Counted from the first letter of the stretch, positions 18,330-25,831 are shown. The stretch: DNA of 32,014 nt from an uncultured Bacteroidales bacterium (GCA_944325495.1 CALVAD010000018.1:1-32014), one strand, 5' to 3'. Numbers and translations are program-made. Notes: a model not told the origin generated them from the sequence alone.

Positions 18330-18388
18330 TTGTTTTGAAATTTTTTAGGAGATTTCCGAGGAGGATTTTTGGAAAAATTTCAAAACAA
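18330..18388. repeat. A+T-rich 16-bp inverted repeat at the operon end
   Basis: Bases 18330-18345 are the perfect reverse complement of 18373-18388, with a 27-nt purine-rich centre. It starts directly after the stop of the DUF616 gene and could serve as a two-way transcription terminator, although no clean T-run follows the stem, or mark the boundary of the RAYT-associated insert that begins just after it. Confidence 0.6.
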
Positions 18389-18409
18389 CTTCCGAATCCC
18401 GTAAAGGTT

Positions 18410-18573
18410 GATTCCGTGAGCCTTGTCTGTCGGCCGGAAGCCGGACATGGTTTCCCGATACGCGTCATCGTGGCGTTCTGTCCCGCGATTCACCTTCCAA
18501 GGCGAGATGGGTTTCGATGGCTTCCCGTCGGGTTGGTGTTGGACGGTCGCACAGGTTCTGTCCGACCGTCCAT
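18410..18573 (+). repeat. RAYT-flanking repeat, left copy
   Basis: About 164 bp that recur in the same orientation at 19677-19831 on the other side of the transposase gene. Shared blocks include GATTCCGTGAGC, CGCGTCATCGT, CTTCCAAGGCGA and GGCTTCCCGTCGGGTTGGTG. The copy ends in a long imperfect palindrome: TGGACGGTCG (18540-18549) pairs with CGACCGTCCA (18563-18572), with a further ACAG/CTGT stem inside. This resembles the REP palindromes served by RAYT enzymes. It carries no ORF. Confidence 0.75.
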
Positions 18574-18625
18574 TTGGTGATGCTTATGACTACCGCATGA
18601 GGTGGAAGTTGTTGGACGGTGAATG

Positions 18626-19582
18626 TCAGATCATATCCCTGGCTTCTTCATATATCAGCCCGCAGATCCGAATTACCTGTTTTGCCGAGCAGTTATAGCG
18701 AAATCGCAGGGTCCTGGCGAGCTTTATCCTCTGTGTCATATTGAGATTCTTGAGACCTTTCTTGTTGAAAAGCTCCTGACTTGTTTCATCGCGGAGTTGT
18801 CGCATTTCGCTAAATGGTATGGACATTCTTGATGCCGCCTGTCCGAGCGGATTCAAGTCGTCTTCCCGGCTGTTCCACATGAAATAACTGTAGCTGCGAC
18901 AGGATCTGAAGATTCTTTCCACAATTTTCACCGCTACATATTCTCCCGGGAAAACCAGATTCCCGTTCATCAAGGGATTAAGGCCGGCAGTGTTCCTGGT
19001 CTTCAGGCGCGCCCTTCTTTCGGGTATGCTCATCTTTTCAAGACCGCGGGAAAAAGAAGTCCCGACCGAATTCCAGAATCCTTGAGTTCTGAAATACAAC
19101 GCTCCGCTTGACCACGGATAGTCGTAGGGCATGAACGGCAGGCCGGCGGAAACGGGATTCTTTATCACATAGCAGATGGCTTTCTTGAGATAGAAGTCGT
19201 CTTTGATTTCCTGAACGGTGACAGGAATTCTTTTCAACATATTGGTTCGCAGATGTTTTCTGGAGAGATGCATGGATGTCCTGCGCAGATATTCATGTAC
19301 GAACGACCGGCATTCCGAACTGTCGCCGAAGACTATCATATGAATGTGCGTGTCCATCAGCACGAATGCAAGGATTGCGATATCGAATTTACGGGACACC
19401 ACGTACAGCCTGTTCATTCCGTCGATAAAATCCTGCTCGTCATGGAACAAAGCGTCGACGGCATTGCCGTCAGTGCAGAAATGCCAGCAATTTTTGATGT
19501 GGAAGTTCTCTCCCTTGACAAAGGGAGCGTTCAAACACAGATCGGTTTCTAATTTGCCGAGAAGTTCGTCCGGAATTTTCAT
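18626..19582 (-). CDS. REP-associated tyrosine transposase-like protein (RAYT, IS200-like Y1)
   Basis: A 318-aa protein of the single-strand DNA nuclease type that processes hairpin (REP) sequences. The HUH metal motif is THIHM (His79 and His81 from ATG 19582), preceded by the typical LAFVLMD strand. Candidate catalytic tyrosines are Tyr131 (DDFYL) and Tyr138 in CYVIKNPVSAGL, at the family's usual distance of 50-57 residues; DYPWSSGALYF also fits RAYTs. The C-terminal ~130 residues are an extra region of unknown role. An in-frame TTG lies 27 nt upstream, but ATG is preferred. The gene is more A+T-rich than its neighbours and is flanked by two direct copies of a ~160-bp hairpin repeat, the expected partner element. 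It has no second ORF such as tnpB. Confidence 0.85.
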   Translation of the reverse strand: MKIPDELLGKLETDLCLNAPFVKGENFHIKNCWHFCTDGNAVDALFHDEQDFIDGMNRLYVVSRKFDIAILAFVLMDTHIHMIVFGDSSECRSFVHEYLRRTSMHLSRKHLRTNMLKRIPVTVQEIKDDFYLKKAICYVIKNPVSAGLPFMPYDYPWSSGALYFRTQGFWNSVGTSFSRGLEKMSIPERRARLKTRNTAGLNPLMNGNLVFPGEYVAVKIVERIFRSCRSYSYFMWNSREDDLNPLGQAASRMSIPFSEMRQLRDETSQELFNKKGLKNLNMTQRIKLARTLRFRYNCSAKQVIRICGLIYEEARDMI

Positions 19583-19676
19583 AGTTTGAGTTTTCTGCCA
19601 AAATATCAAATATCCCGGTAGATTGCAATAGTGATATGGTTCGGACGCAAGGATTTTTCTCTGACACCGCAGGGCT

Positions 19677-19831
19677 GATTCCGTGAGCTTGGCCCGTTTG
19701 CTCGGCGGTTATCTGACCGCTGGCTCAGGGCGCGCGTCATCGTAAATTCATCTTCCAAGGCGATATGGGCTTCGGTGGCTTCCCGTCGGGTTGGTGTTGG
19801 ATGGTTAGACTGAACATGTGCGACCGTCCAA
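19677..19831 (+). repeat. RAYT-flanking repeat, right copy
   Basis: About 155 bp, colinear with 18410-18573. The best-conserved part is the second half (19751-19800), while the first half has diverged but keeps a hairpin of its own (GCGGT..ACCGC). The terminal palindrome, TTGGATGGT at 19797-19805 with ACCGTCCAA at 19823-19831, is kept with G-T pairs although the loop has changed completely. It lies upstream of the transposase gene. Confidence 0.75.
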
Positions 19832-20101
19832 GTAAAAGAGCCTTGTACGAGGCTCTGGGCATTTGGCGATGGACGGTGTTTTCTTACGGCAGACATTTCC
19901 GACACTGGATTCCATCAAGAGGGTCAGTCGCGCCGACGGGCTGTGACGGAGAGAGGCGGGTTGGGCCCTCCGCGAACCTTCCGTGAGCACACCATGATTC
20001 TGCCGCGAGCCTGCTGAGAGTCTGCCATGACCCCGCCGTGAGTCTGCCCTGGTCACCCCTCCCTGTGACCCCGCCGTGGCAAGTTAGTTGCCGCGATGGT
20101 A
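19832..20101. other. Intergenic region before rpsP with short G+C-rich repeats
   Basis: No gene was found here. It holds a small hairpin, AGAGCCT/AGGCTCT at 19837-19856, and a run of degenerate short repeats from about 19970 to 20085: TGACCCCGCCGTG occurs at 20028 and 20066 and GAGTCTGCC at 20018 and 20040. These may be decayed repeat units belonging to the neighbouring RAYT element. Confidence 0.5.
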
Positions 20102-20130
20102 TTGATTATAAGATAAATTGAGTATATTTG
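20102..20130 (+). promoter_or_regulatory. Promoter of rpsP-rimM
   Basis: TTG at 20102-20104, 18 nt, then TATATTTG at 20123-20130, an exact TAnnTTTG. The start site would be near 20136, giving a leader of about 47 nt. No Shine-Dalgarno site precedes rpsP. Confidence 0.65.
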
Positions 20131-20182
20131 CAGGCTTTCTCGAGAAGGAAGCACAGGTTTAACTTTTAAAAACAGATTCACA

Positions 20183-20737
20183 ATGGCTGTTAAAATTCGT
20201 CTGCAGCGCCACGGAAAGAAGAATTTCGCATTCTTCCACATTGTCGTGGCCGACTCACGCTCACCCCGTGACGGTCGTTACATCGAGCAGTTGGGAACCT
20301 ACAACCCCAACACCAACCCTGCTACCATCGTTCTGAATTCAGAGCGCGCTCTCGCCTGGATCAAGGTCGGAGCGGAACCTACCATCACCGCACGCCGCAT
20401 TCTCTCATACGAGGGAGTGCTGCTCCGTCACCATCTTGACGGAGGCGTAGCCAAGGGCGCATTGACCCAGGCTGAAGCCGACAAGAAATGGAATGACTGG
20501 AAGGTTCAGCGCGATGCGAAGATCGAGGCCAAGAAGTCAGCCCTCAGGAATACCGCCATCGAGGCGAAGAAGGCTGCCAAGGAGGCTGAGGTCAAAGTGA
20601 ACGAGGCCCGTGCGGAGGCTCTTGCCAAGAGAGCGGCGGAACTCGCCGCCAAGCAGCAGGCCGCCGAGGCTGAGGCTGCGGCCGCCGAGACTGCCGAAGA
20701 GGCACCTGCAGCTGAGGAGACTCAGGCAGAGGCCTGA
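20183..20737 (+). CDS. rpsP: Ribosomal protein S16 with a long charged tail
   Basis: S16 is a small-subunit ribosomal protein. The core (about 1-80) contains [39 protein letters not shown] and the S16 strand WIKVGAEPT. The protein is 184 aa, about twice the length of many S16 proteins: residues ~85-184 form a Lys-, Ala- and Glu-rich probable coiled coil, a tail also seen on other Bacteroidota S16 proteins. The stop overlaps the rimM start by one base (TGATG). Confidence 0.97.
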   Translation: MAVKIRLQRHGKKNFAFFHIVVADSRSPRDGRYIEQLGTYNPNTNPATIVLNSERALAWIKVGAEPTITARRILSYEGVLLRHHLDGGVAKGALTQAEADKKWNDWKVQRDAKIEAKKSALRNTAIEAKKAAKEAEVKVNEARAEALAKRAAELAAKQQAAEAEAAAAETAEEAPAAEETQAEA

Positions 20738-21207
20738 TGCGGGTCATAGCCAAGATTCTCAAGTCCAATGGCACTGACGGCGGCATCCTCGTGGGGCTGC
20801 GCGGCGTCGGGACGGAAGAAATCGATCCAGGGAAACCGGTGTTCATCGAGTTCGATGGACTTCCGGTTCCTTTTTTTGTGCTGTCCGCCGAGCAGAAAGG
20901 CGCTTCGAAGGCGGTGCTGCGTCTCAACGATGTCTTCAACCTCAAGGATGCGGAGGAGCTTGTCGGGCGGGAGATATGCATTGAAGGCGAGTCTGAAGAT
21001 GAGGAGGAGCTCGACTTCACGGGCTGGACTCTGCTGAACAGGGGAGAGCGGGTCGGGGAAATCACGGGCATGGAGCCCATTCCCGGCAACCTATGTCTTT
21101 ATGTAGGCGACTGGCTCGTGCCGCTTCACGAGGATTTCGTGCTTTCCTGTGACCCGGCGTCCCGGGTTCTCGATCTCGACCTTCCGGAAGGACTTCTCGG
21201 CGACTGA
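20737..21207 (+). CDS. rimM: 16S rRNA processing protein RimM
   Basis: RimM binds S19 and helps mature the 3' domain of 16S rRNA during 30S assembly. The 156-aa protein has the expected two parts: an N-terminal barrel (VIAKILKSNGTDGGILV..., with LRLNDVFNLKDAEELVGREI) and a C-terminal PRC-barrel-like part with GITGMEPIPGNLCLYV-like and DWLVPLHEDFVLSCD segments. Sequence identity to well-known RimM proteins looks low, as is common in Bacteroidota, but the position right after rpsP is diagnostic. The next gene starts one base after the stop. Confidence 0.88.
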   Translation: MRVIAKILKSNGTDGGILVGLRGVGTEEIDPGKPVFIEFDGLPVPFFVLSAEQKGASKAVLRLNDVFNLKDAEELVGREICIEGESEDEEELDFTGWTLLNRGERVGEITGMEPIPGNLCLYVGDWLVPLHEDFVLSCDPASRVLDLDLPEGLLGD

Positions 21208-21208
21208 C

Positions 21209-22192
21209 ATGGAAACGCCCGGACAGGATACGAAGGCTCCCGAGGTGAGCGTGGTCATAGTCTGCATGAACAGGCCGGACAATCTGTACCCCTGTCTCGA
21301 CAGCATCGCCCGCCATTGCCGTGTCAGCCATGAAGTTCTGGTGGTCGCCTATCTTTTTACTGATGAGAACCTCGCCCGCGCGAAAGCCGACTATCCGCAT
21401 GTGCGCTTCATAGAGAGCCGCGAACTCAGAGGTTTCTCCGAAAACAACAATCTCGCGCTCAGGCTCGCGCGCGGTCGTTTCTGTTTCGTGCTCAACGATG
21501 ATACGGAGATGCGTTCCGATGTGCCGGGCCGGCTGCTCGAGGATTTCAGGCGCCTGCCGGACAACGCCGCCATCGTGACTCCCAGGCTGGTCAACGCCGA
21601 CGGAAGTCTCCAGCTCTGCGGCCGCCCGCCCTATCCTCCGCGCTATTATGTGCTTCAGCAGTGGCATCTCCATAGCGAGCCGAAGGACGATACGGCCGGC
21701 CGGCAGCCGCTGTTTGACGAGGTTTTCCCTACTTCCAACATTTCCGGGGCGGCTTTTCTTATAAAGACTGACGTTTTCCGGGCCGCCGGATGGTTCGACG
21801 AGCGGTATTTCTTCACGCCGGAGGACATCGCCCTGTCGGAGCAGGTGCGCCGGATGGGCTTCGGGGTATATGTGGACAGGGCTGCCGAAATCGTGCACAA
21901 ATGGAAGGCGACGGCATCGCGCATGTCGCAGGCCGTGCGCCCGGCGGCAATAAGGGGCTCCCTGATATTCTTCAGCCACGGATCGCACCTGAAATATATT
22001 CTGCTTGCCGTTCCCGTGTGGCTCGCCGAGTTTTCCAAATTCCTCAAGTCCGCCCTGCGCTGCGGGATGCGTCCTTCGGAGGAGAACATGGTGAAGATGC
22101 GCACTTTCCGGGAGAACTTCAGGGCGGTGTTCAGCCGCAGGACCCCCAAGGAGATATTCAAAGATTCAGCCGGACGATGGGAACTGCTGTGA
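21209..22192 (+). CDS. Glycosyltransferase family 2 protein
   Basis: A 327-aa inverting GT-A glycosyltransferase, likely adding a sugar to a surface polysaccharide. It begins VSVVIVCMNRPDNLYPCLDSI and has GFSENNNLALRLARG followed by VLNDDTEM (the metal-binding acidic motif), TPRLVNADGSLQLCGRP and GWFDERYFFTPEDIALSEQVR, a pattern seen in rhamnosyl- and related transferases. I chose ATG 21209, one base after the rimM stop; the longer frame upstream runs through rimM. Near the C-terminus a hydrophobic stretch suggests membrane association. The donor and acceptor are unknown. Confidence 0.9.
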   Translation: METPGQDTKAPEVSVVIVCMNRPDNLYPCLDSIARHCRVSHEVLVVAYLFTDENLARAKADYPHVRFIESRELRGFSENNNLALRLARGRFCFVLNDDTEMRSDVPGRLLEDFRRLPDNAAIVTPRLVNADGSLQLCGRPPYPPRYYVLQQWHLHSEPKDDTAGRQPLFDEVFPTSNISGAAFLIKTDVFRAAGWFDERYFFTPEDIALSEQVRRMGFGVYVDRAAEIVHKWKATASRMSQAVRPAAIRGSLIFFSHGSHLKYILLAVPVWLAEFSKFLKSALRCGMRPSEENMVKMRTFRENFRAVFSRRTPKEIFKDSAGRWELL

Positions 22193-23112
22193 ATGCCAAG
22201 GCCGCGCCTGCACCGCGCGTGCTTGCCGTTGTCGTGACCTACAACGCGATGCGCTGGGCTGACCGTTGTTTCGGCAGCCTGCTGGCCTCTTCGCTGAAGC
22301 CGGATGTCCTTGCGGTCGACAACGGGTCGTCCGACGGAACGCGCGAACATCTTGCAGACGCATTTCCGGAGGTCATGCTCGTCTGTACGGAAAAGAATCT
22401 TGGATTCGGAGCCGCGAACAACATCGGGCTGCGCAAAGCGCTTGCGGAAGGCTACGATTTCGTGTATCTCATGAATCAGGACGCATGGGTGGACGAGGAT
22501 ACGCTGGCGCTGCTGACCGCCGCGCACCGGAGGGAATTCGGAGTGCTCAGCCCGCTGCAGAACGCCGCGGACGGCAATATGGACGAAGGTTTCCGCAGAA
22601 AATGCGGCCGCCGTCTGGAGCGGGCCGGCTTCTTCGCGGACATGGCTTCTCCGGCGTATGACGGCCGGGCGGAGGAACTTCCTGTGATTGTCGAGGTCCC
22701 TTTCGTGATGGCTGCGCACTGGCTTGTGAGCCGCGAGGCCCTGGAGGCCGTAGGAGGCTTTTCCCCCGCATTCCGGCAGTACGGAGAGGATGACAATTTC
22801 ATCGACAGGCTGCACTGGCACGGCTTCGGCTGCGGGGTGGTTCCGGAGGCGAAGGCGGTGCACGACCGTGGAGGGCGTGCGCTTGCGAAACCCGCGAGAA
22901 TGCGGCTCAAATGCGTGGCTCCGGTGGTCAAGCTCAGCGATCCCTCCTGCTGTCTGCCGCTGCGCCGTATACTGGAACCTCTGGAGCTTGTGGCGATGAG
23001 CGTGAAGAACCTTTCGGCGTATCCGCTGAAGTTTCTGCCGGAGCTGTTGAGGCGCTATCCGGAGCTGAAACGACTGCGCGAGCGGTCCAAATCTCCCGGG
23101 GCCTTTCTTTGA
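22177..23112 (+). CDS. Glycosyltransferase family 2 protein
   Basis: A 311-aa GT2 enzyme related to its upstream neighbour: VLAVVVTYNAMRWADRCFGS, AVDNGSSDGTREHL, NLGFGAANNIGLR, LMNQDAWVDEDTL (acidic metal site) and GGFSPAFRQYGEDDNFIDRL. The start is either ATG 22177 (16 nt overlap with the previous gene) or GTG 22189 (GTGA overlap); both imply translational coupling. The two genes form a glycosyltransferase pair attached to the rpsP-rimM operon. The substrate cannot be assigned. Confidence 0.9.
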   Translation: MGTAVNAKAAPAPRVLAVVVTYNAMRWADRCFGSLLASSLKPDVLAVDNGSSDGTREHLADAFPEVMLVCTEKNLGFGAANNIGLRKALAEGYDFVYLMNQDAWVDEDTLALLTAAHRREFGVLSPLQNAADGNMDEGFRRKCGRRLERAGFFADMASPAYDGRAEELPVIVEVPFVMAAHWLVSREALEAVGGFSPAFRQYGEDDNFIDRLHWHGFGCGVVPEAKAVHDRGGRALAKPARMRLKCVAPVVKLSDPSCCLPLRRILEPLELVAMSVKNLSAYPLKFLPELLRRYPELKRLRERSKSPGAFL

Positions 23113-23143
23113 ATTCCGCGGGAAATTTTCTTAATTCGGCGTC

Positions 23144-24097
23144 GTGAGCAATTCGGGGACACTTTTCAGGCGCTATGTCTGGCTTATCAACACCGTGCGG
23201 CGCTACAGACTGACGCGTTCGGAGATACTTGCGCGCTGGGCGGATGCCGCCGAGAACGACAGGCATCTGCCGATGCCGGAGAAGACCTTCCACAACCATA
23301 TCGACGCTATCGAGGAGATCTTCAACCTGCGCATACGCTGCAACCGCGCGGCGGGAGGGGTGTATGAGATCGAGGACGACGGAGACGGAGGCGACAGCGG
23401 ACTTGCGGACTGGCTGCTCAGCACGATTTCCGTCAGCAATGCCATCCAGGAGAGCGCCGGTCTGCGCCGCCGCATCATCTTCGAGAACATTCCGTCAGGT
23501 GAGAAATATCTGATGCCGCTGATCGAGGCGATGCGGGATTCGGTCAGCGTGCGGCTTGTCTACGACAATTTCCGCCGGCCGGACCATGCCCCTTTCGTGC
23601 TGGAACCTTACTGCGTCAAGGTTTCGAAGCAGCGCTGGTATGTGCTCGGGCGTACCGCGAAAGGCATGCGCACATACGCTCTCGACCGCATCGTCAAGTT
23701 CGAGGAGACGGGGGAGAAGTTCGTGTTGCCGGCGGATTTCGATGCGGAAGAGTATTTCAGCGACAGTTTCGGAATATACACCCTGGAGAACGTGAAGCCG
23801 CAGCGGATTCTTATAAAGGTGAGCGAGGGGCAGGACAGATATTTCGACAGCCTGCCGCTGCATCACAGCCAGTCGCTCGTGGAGCGCAGCCGCGGTTTTT
23901 CGGTCTATGCCTACCGCCTCATTCCCACTTTCGACTTCATCCAGGAGCTGCTGTCGCATGGCGATGCCCTCGAAGTTCTCTCCCCGGAGCCTCTGCGCAG
24001 CCTCGTGGCCGGGAAAGTGGCTGATATGAACGCTTTCTATGCCGGCGGTCGGCAGTTTCCGGGCGATGATGCTTCCGTTGAGGCGGATATCCGGTGA
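23144..24097 (+). CDS. WYL-domain transcriptional regulator
   Basis: A 317-aa predicted DNA-binding protein. The N-terminal ~80 residues are a helical, HTH-like domain (RRYRLTRSEILARWADAA, KTFHNHIDAIEEIF). A WYL domain follows at about 130-200, with LEPYCVKVSKQRWYVLGRT and MRTYALDRIVKFEET, and then a C-terminal WCX-like extension. WYL domains sense ligands, often nucleic acids or nucleotides, and such regulators commonly control defence or stress genes. The start is GTG 23144, 31 nt after the glycosyltransferase; no ATG start would keep the HTH. It is the last recognisable protein before the repeat-rich gene-free region, so it could regulate the small ORF downstream; that is inference. Confidence 0.9.
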   Translation: MSNSGTLFRRYVWLINTVRRYRLTRSEILARWADAAENDRHLPMPEKTFHNHIDAIEEIFNLRIRCNRAAGGVYEIEDDGDGGDSGLADWLLSTISVSNAIQESAGLRRRIIFENIPSGEKYLMPLIEAMRDSVSVRLVYDNFRRPDHAPFVLEPYCVKVSKQRWYVLGRTAKGMRTYALDRIVKFEETGEKFVLPADFDAEEYFSDSFGIYTLENVKPQRILIKVSEGQDRYFDSLPLHHSQSLVERSRGFSVYAYRLIPTFDFIQELLSHGDALEVLSPEPLRSLVAGKVADMNAFYAGGRQFPGDDASVEADIR

Positions 24098-24145
24098 TTT
24101 TTTGTTCGCTTTATTTCAGTGCCATTTTTCTACACTCTCCATATA

Positions 24146-24172
24146 TAGTTTTGCAATATCAAAAGAAGGAGG
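24146..24172 (+). promoter_or_regulatory. -7 element and strong Shine-Dalgarno site of a small ORF
   Basis: TAGTTTTG (24146-24153) is an exact TAnnTTTG. The -33 region is T-rich without a clear TTTG. AGAAGGAGG (24164-24172) is a near-perfect Shine-Dalgarno sequence 7 nt before ATG 24180. No other gene in this window has such a site. Confidence 0.6.
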
Positions 24173-24179
24173 AACTATT

Positions 24180-24272
24180 ATGGAAAGGATCAGCAATCTC
24201 GAAATTCTTCAGCTCATTCAGGATCTCGGACTCGTGGAAACGGGGGAGTCCCTGCTGACGGATGAGGCATAG
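24180..24272 (+). CDS. Small 30-aa acidic protein of unknown function
   Basis: A 30-codon ORF encoding a peptide that starts MERISNLEILQLIQDLGL and ends LLTDEA. It is acidic and probably helical (repeated Leu/Ile at i, i+3, i+4), with no Cys, no signal peptide and no membrane segment. What supports it as real is the exact -7 element, the strong Shine-Dalgarno site at ideal spacing and the ATG. I do not recognise the sequence. It could be a RiPP-type precursor, a leader peptide, an antitoxin-like small protein or the surviving 5' end of a truncated gene. It sits between the WYL regulator gene and a 166-bp tandem repeat array. Confidence 0.5.
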   Translation: MERISNLEILQLIQDLGLVETGESLLTDEA

Positions 24273-24313
24273 GATGGCGGTCGCTGCTGCCGGACATAGC
24301 GTTGCCGTCGGGC

Positions 24314-24778
24314 ATATTGGTTTGTTTGCAGTCTGTAATGTGCGCCGTCGGCTGCGCTGCCCCTCGTGAGGCGGGGGATTCGGGAGCAGCCTCCCTCGGA
24401 GCAGTCCGGCCGCCGGCTTTATGGTTCGTGCAAAACATTGGTTGTGGTTGAGGCGTCAATTGTCCGCTTGATAGTCAATATATTGGTTTGTTTTCTGCCT
24501 GCGAAGTGCGCGTCGGCCGCAGCTGCCCCTCGTGAGGCGGGGGATTCGGAAGCAGCCTCCCTCGGGGCAGTCCGGCCGCCGGCTTTATGGTTCGTGCAAA
24601 ACATTGGTTGTGGTTGAGGCGTCAATTGTCCGCTTGATAGTCAATATATTGGTTTGTTTTCTGCCTGCGAAGTGCGCGTCGGCCGCAGCTGCCCCTCGTG
24701 AGGCGGGGGATTCGGAAGCAGCCTCCCTCGGGGCAGTCCGGCCGCCGGCTTCACGGTTCGTGCAAAACATTGGTTGCG
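24314..24778 (+). repeat. Tandem array of a 166-bp unit (2.8 copies)
   Basis: Units start at 24314, 24480 and 24646 (at ATATTGGTTTG), an exact 166-bp period; the third stops near 24778. Units 2 and 3 are nearly identical, and unit 1 has diverged in its first ~50 bp. Each unit carries a G+C-rich dyad: CGGCCG and CTGCCCC on the left pair with GGGGCAG and CGGCCG on the right, around an inner GAGGC/GCCTC stem, followed by an A+T-richer linker. Because 166 is not a multiple of 3, no reading frame repeats, so it does not encode a protein repeat. Confidence 0.85.
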
Positions 24779-24910
24779 GCGACAGGTGCCTGATATGTTT
24801 GAATGGCTGCCTGAGATCGTCTTCAAGTGCTCTAATCCGGATAATGCCTACATGGTAGATATGACCAAGACTGCTGGAGTGTGGAGCCGCCAGTTTTGGC
24901 AGATGGAAAA

Positions 24911-24989
24911 ACCTGGGAGCGATGAGTTATGCAAAATCGGCCCTACGACGGTCTGTATCGCCGATAATCCAAAACATATTGCACCCAAG
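24911..24989. repeat. 79-nt hairpin element, copy 1
   Basis: It shares its ends with the element at 25007-25085 (ACCTGGGAGC at the left; CCAAAAYATATTGC at the right). Its own centre pairs ATCGGC with GCCGAT. The outer arms pair imperfectly. Confidence 0.6.
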
Positions 24990-25006
24990 TCGCCACAAAG
25001 ATACCG

Positions 25007-25085
25007 ACCTGGGAGCATTAGGTTTCAGAAAAACGGCTTCCTGTAGCCCTGCAAGGACGTTTTTCCAAAATATATTGCTCCCAGA
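25007..25085. repeat. 79-nt hairpin element, copy 2
   Basis: CTGGGAGCA (25009-25017) pairs perfectly with TGCTCCCAG (25076-25084). Inside, AAAAACG/CGTTTTT and TTCCT/AAGGA extend the hairpin. The 26-nt tip (25034-25059) recurs with 21 of 26 matches at 25835-25860. Confidence 0.65.
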
Positions 25086-25185
25086 TAATTTCATCCGCCA
25101 TGACATGACTGCTCCGCTCATTCGGATAGCTTGGCAGTATAACCGGCGGGGCCGCTTTGAGTGAATGCTGGTCATTGCGGAGGTC

Positions 25186-25274
25186 GCATTCCGGGCAGCG
25201 TGGGCGCCACCTTACATTTCGATTATCACTCATTGAATGAAATGCGCTTCATCCAATTTCTATATATTGCAGAA
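25186..25274. repeat. 88-bp direct repeat with internal palindrome, copy A
   Basis: It aligns without gaps to 26576-26664, 1390 bp away, with about 77 of 89 bases identical by eye. It contains a hairpin at 25232-25257 in the same position as the palindrome of copy B. It begins GCATTCCGGGCAGCG and ends in TATATTGC-like sequence. Confidence 0.8.
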
Positions 25275-25353
25275 TCCGGAGGGGGTGGACATTTGGTAGG
25301 ATTACGTGAGCCTAAAAAATTTCTAATGGACAAAAAGCAGGATGGAAAGGCAA

Positions 25354-25434
25354 AAGTCAAGCACGGAGCGAGCCTCTCAAGGGCTCGGCGCAGTGCTTGA
25401 ACTTTAGCCGCCGAAGGTCATATATTCCGGCGGC
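25354..25434. repeat. Two adjacent strong hairpins
   Basis: AAGTCAAGCAC (25354-25364) pairs with GTGCTTGAACTT (25393-25404, one bulge) around an inner GCGAGCC/GGCTCG stem. Directly after it GCCGCCG (25407-25413) pairs with CGGCGGC (25428-25434). No T-run follows on the plus strand, so these are not plain terminators. They may be part of a structured RNA. Confidence 0.6.
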
Positions 25435-25831
25435 GGTGCCGACGCCACTCCCAGGCTGACGATCGAGGAGAGGTGCTGGTGGCGTGGGACCGATATGGTT
25501 GGTGGTGGAAGCTGGAAATAGTGCGGTGGGTGAGTCGTCAGGCATTGGAAGCAGCTGGTGGTGTGTTGCCGGAGCTTCGGGTGTTGCCGGAGGTGCGCGG
25601 TGAAAATGCTTGACAGGCAATGTCGCTGTGGCGATATGGATATGGACAACGGCGGAAGCTGGAAAATGGTGCGGTCAGCAAGCTGTCGGAATTTAGGCAT
25701 TGCCGTAGGCGTGCATTGAAAAATGCCTGTGCGATGGTGATTATCAAGTAGCTGATTGTCAGCCGATTGCGCGTTCGGCCTGCACAACGGTAGGGTTCCG
25801 GAAGGCGACCGGTGTGCAGTGCCGTTCCGGA

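Noticed and set aside
24274-24369. 31-codon ORF starting two bases after the 30-aa ORF
   Set aside because: It runs into the first 166-bp repeat, has no Shine-Dalgarno site of its own and lacks any recognisable pattern. Coupled translation is possible but unsupported.
24314-24778. CRISPR array
   Set aside because: The repeat unit is 166 bp with no short repeat/unique spacer alternation, and no cas genes are present in the window.
24366-24858. Plus- and minus-strand ORFs across the 166-bp array
   Set aside because: The period is not a multiple of 3, so each ORF shifts frame between units; similar peptides arise only because the DNA repeats.
24774-25046. 90-codon ORF at the end of the repeat array
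   Set aside because: It overlaps the third repeat unit and both hairpin elements, has no ribosome-binding or promoter signal and resembles no family.
25404-25787. 127-codon minus-strand ORF rich in Pro, Ser and His
   Set aside because: Its apparent internal repeats come from a degenerate DNA repeat; the composition is not protein-like and there is no start signal.
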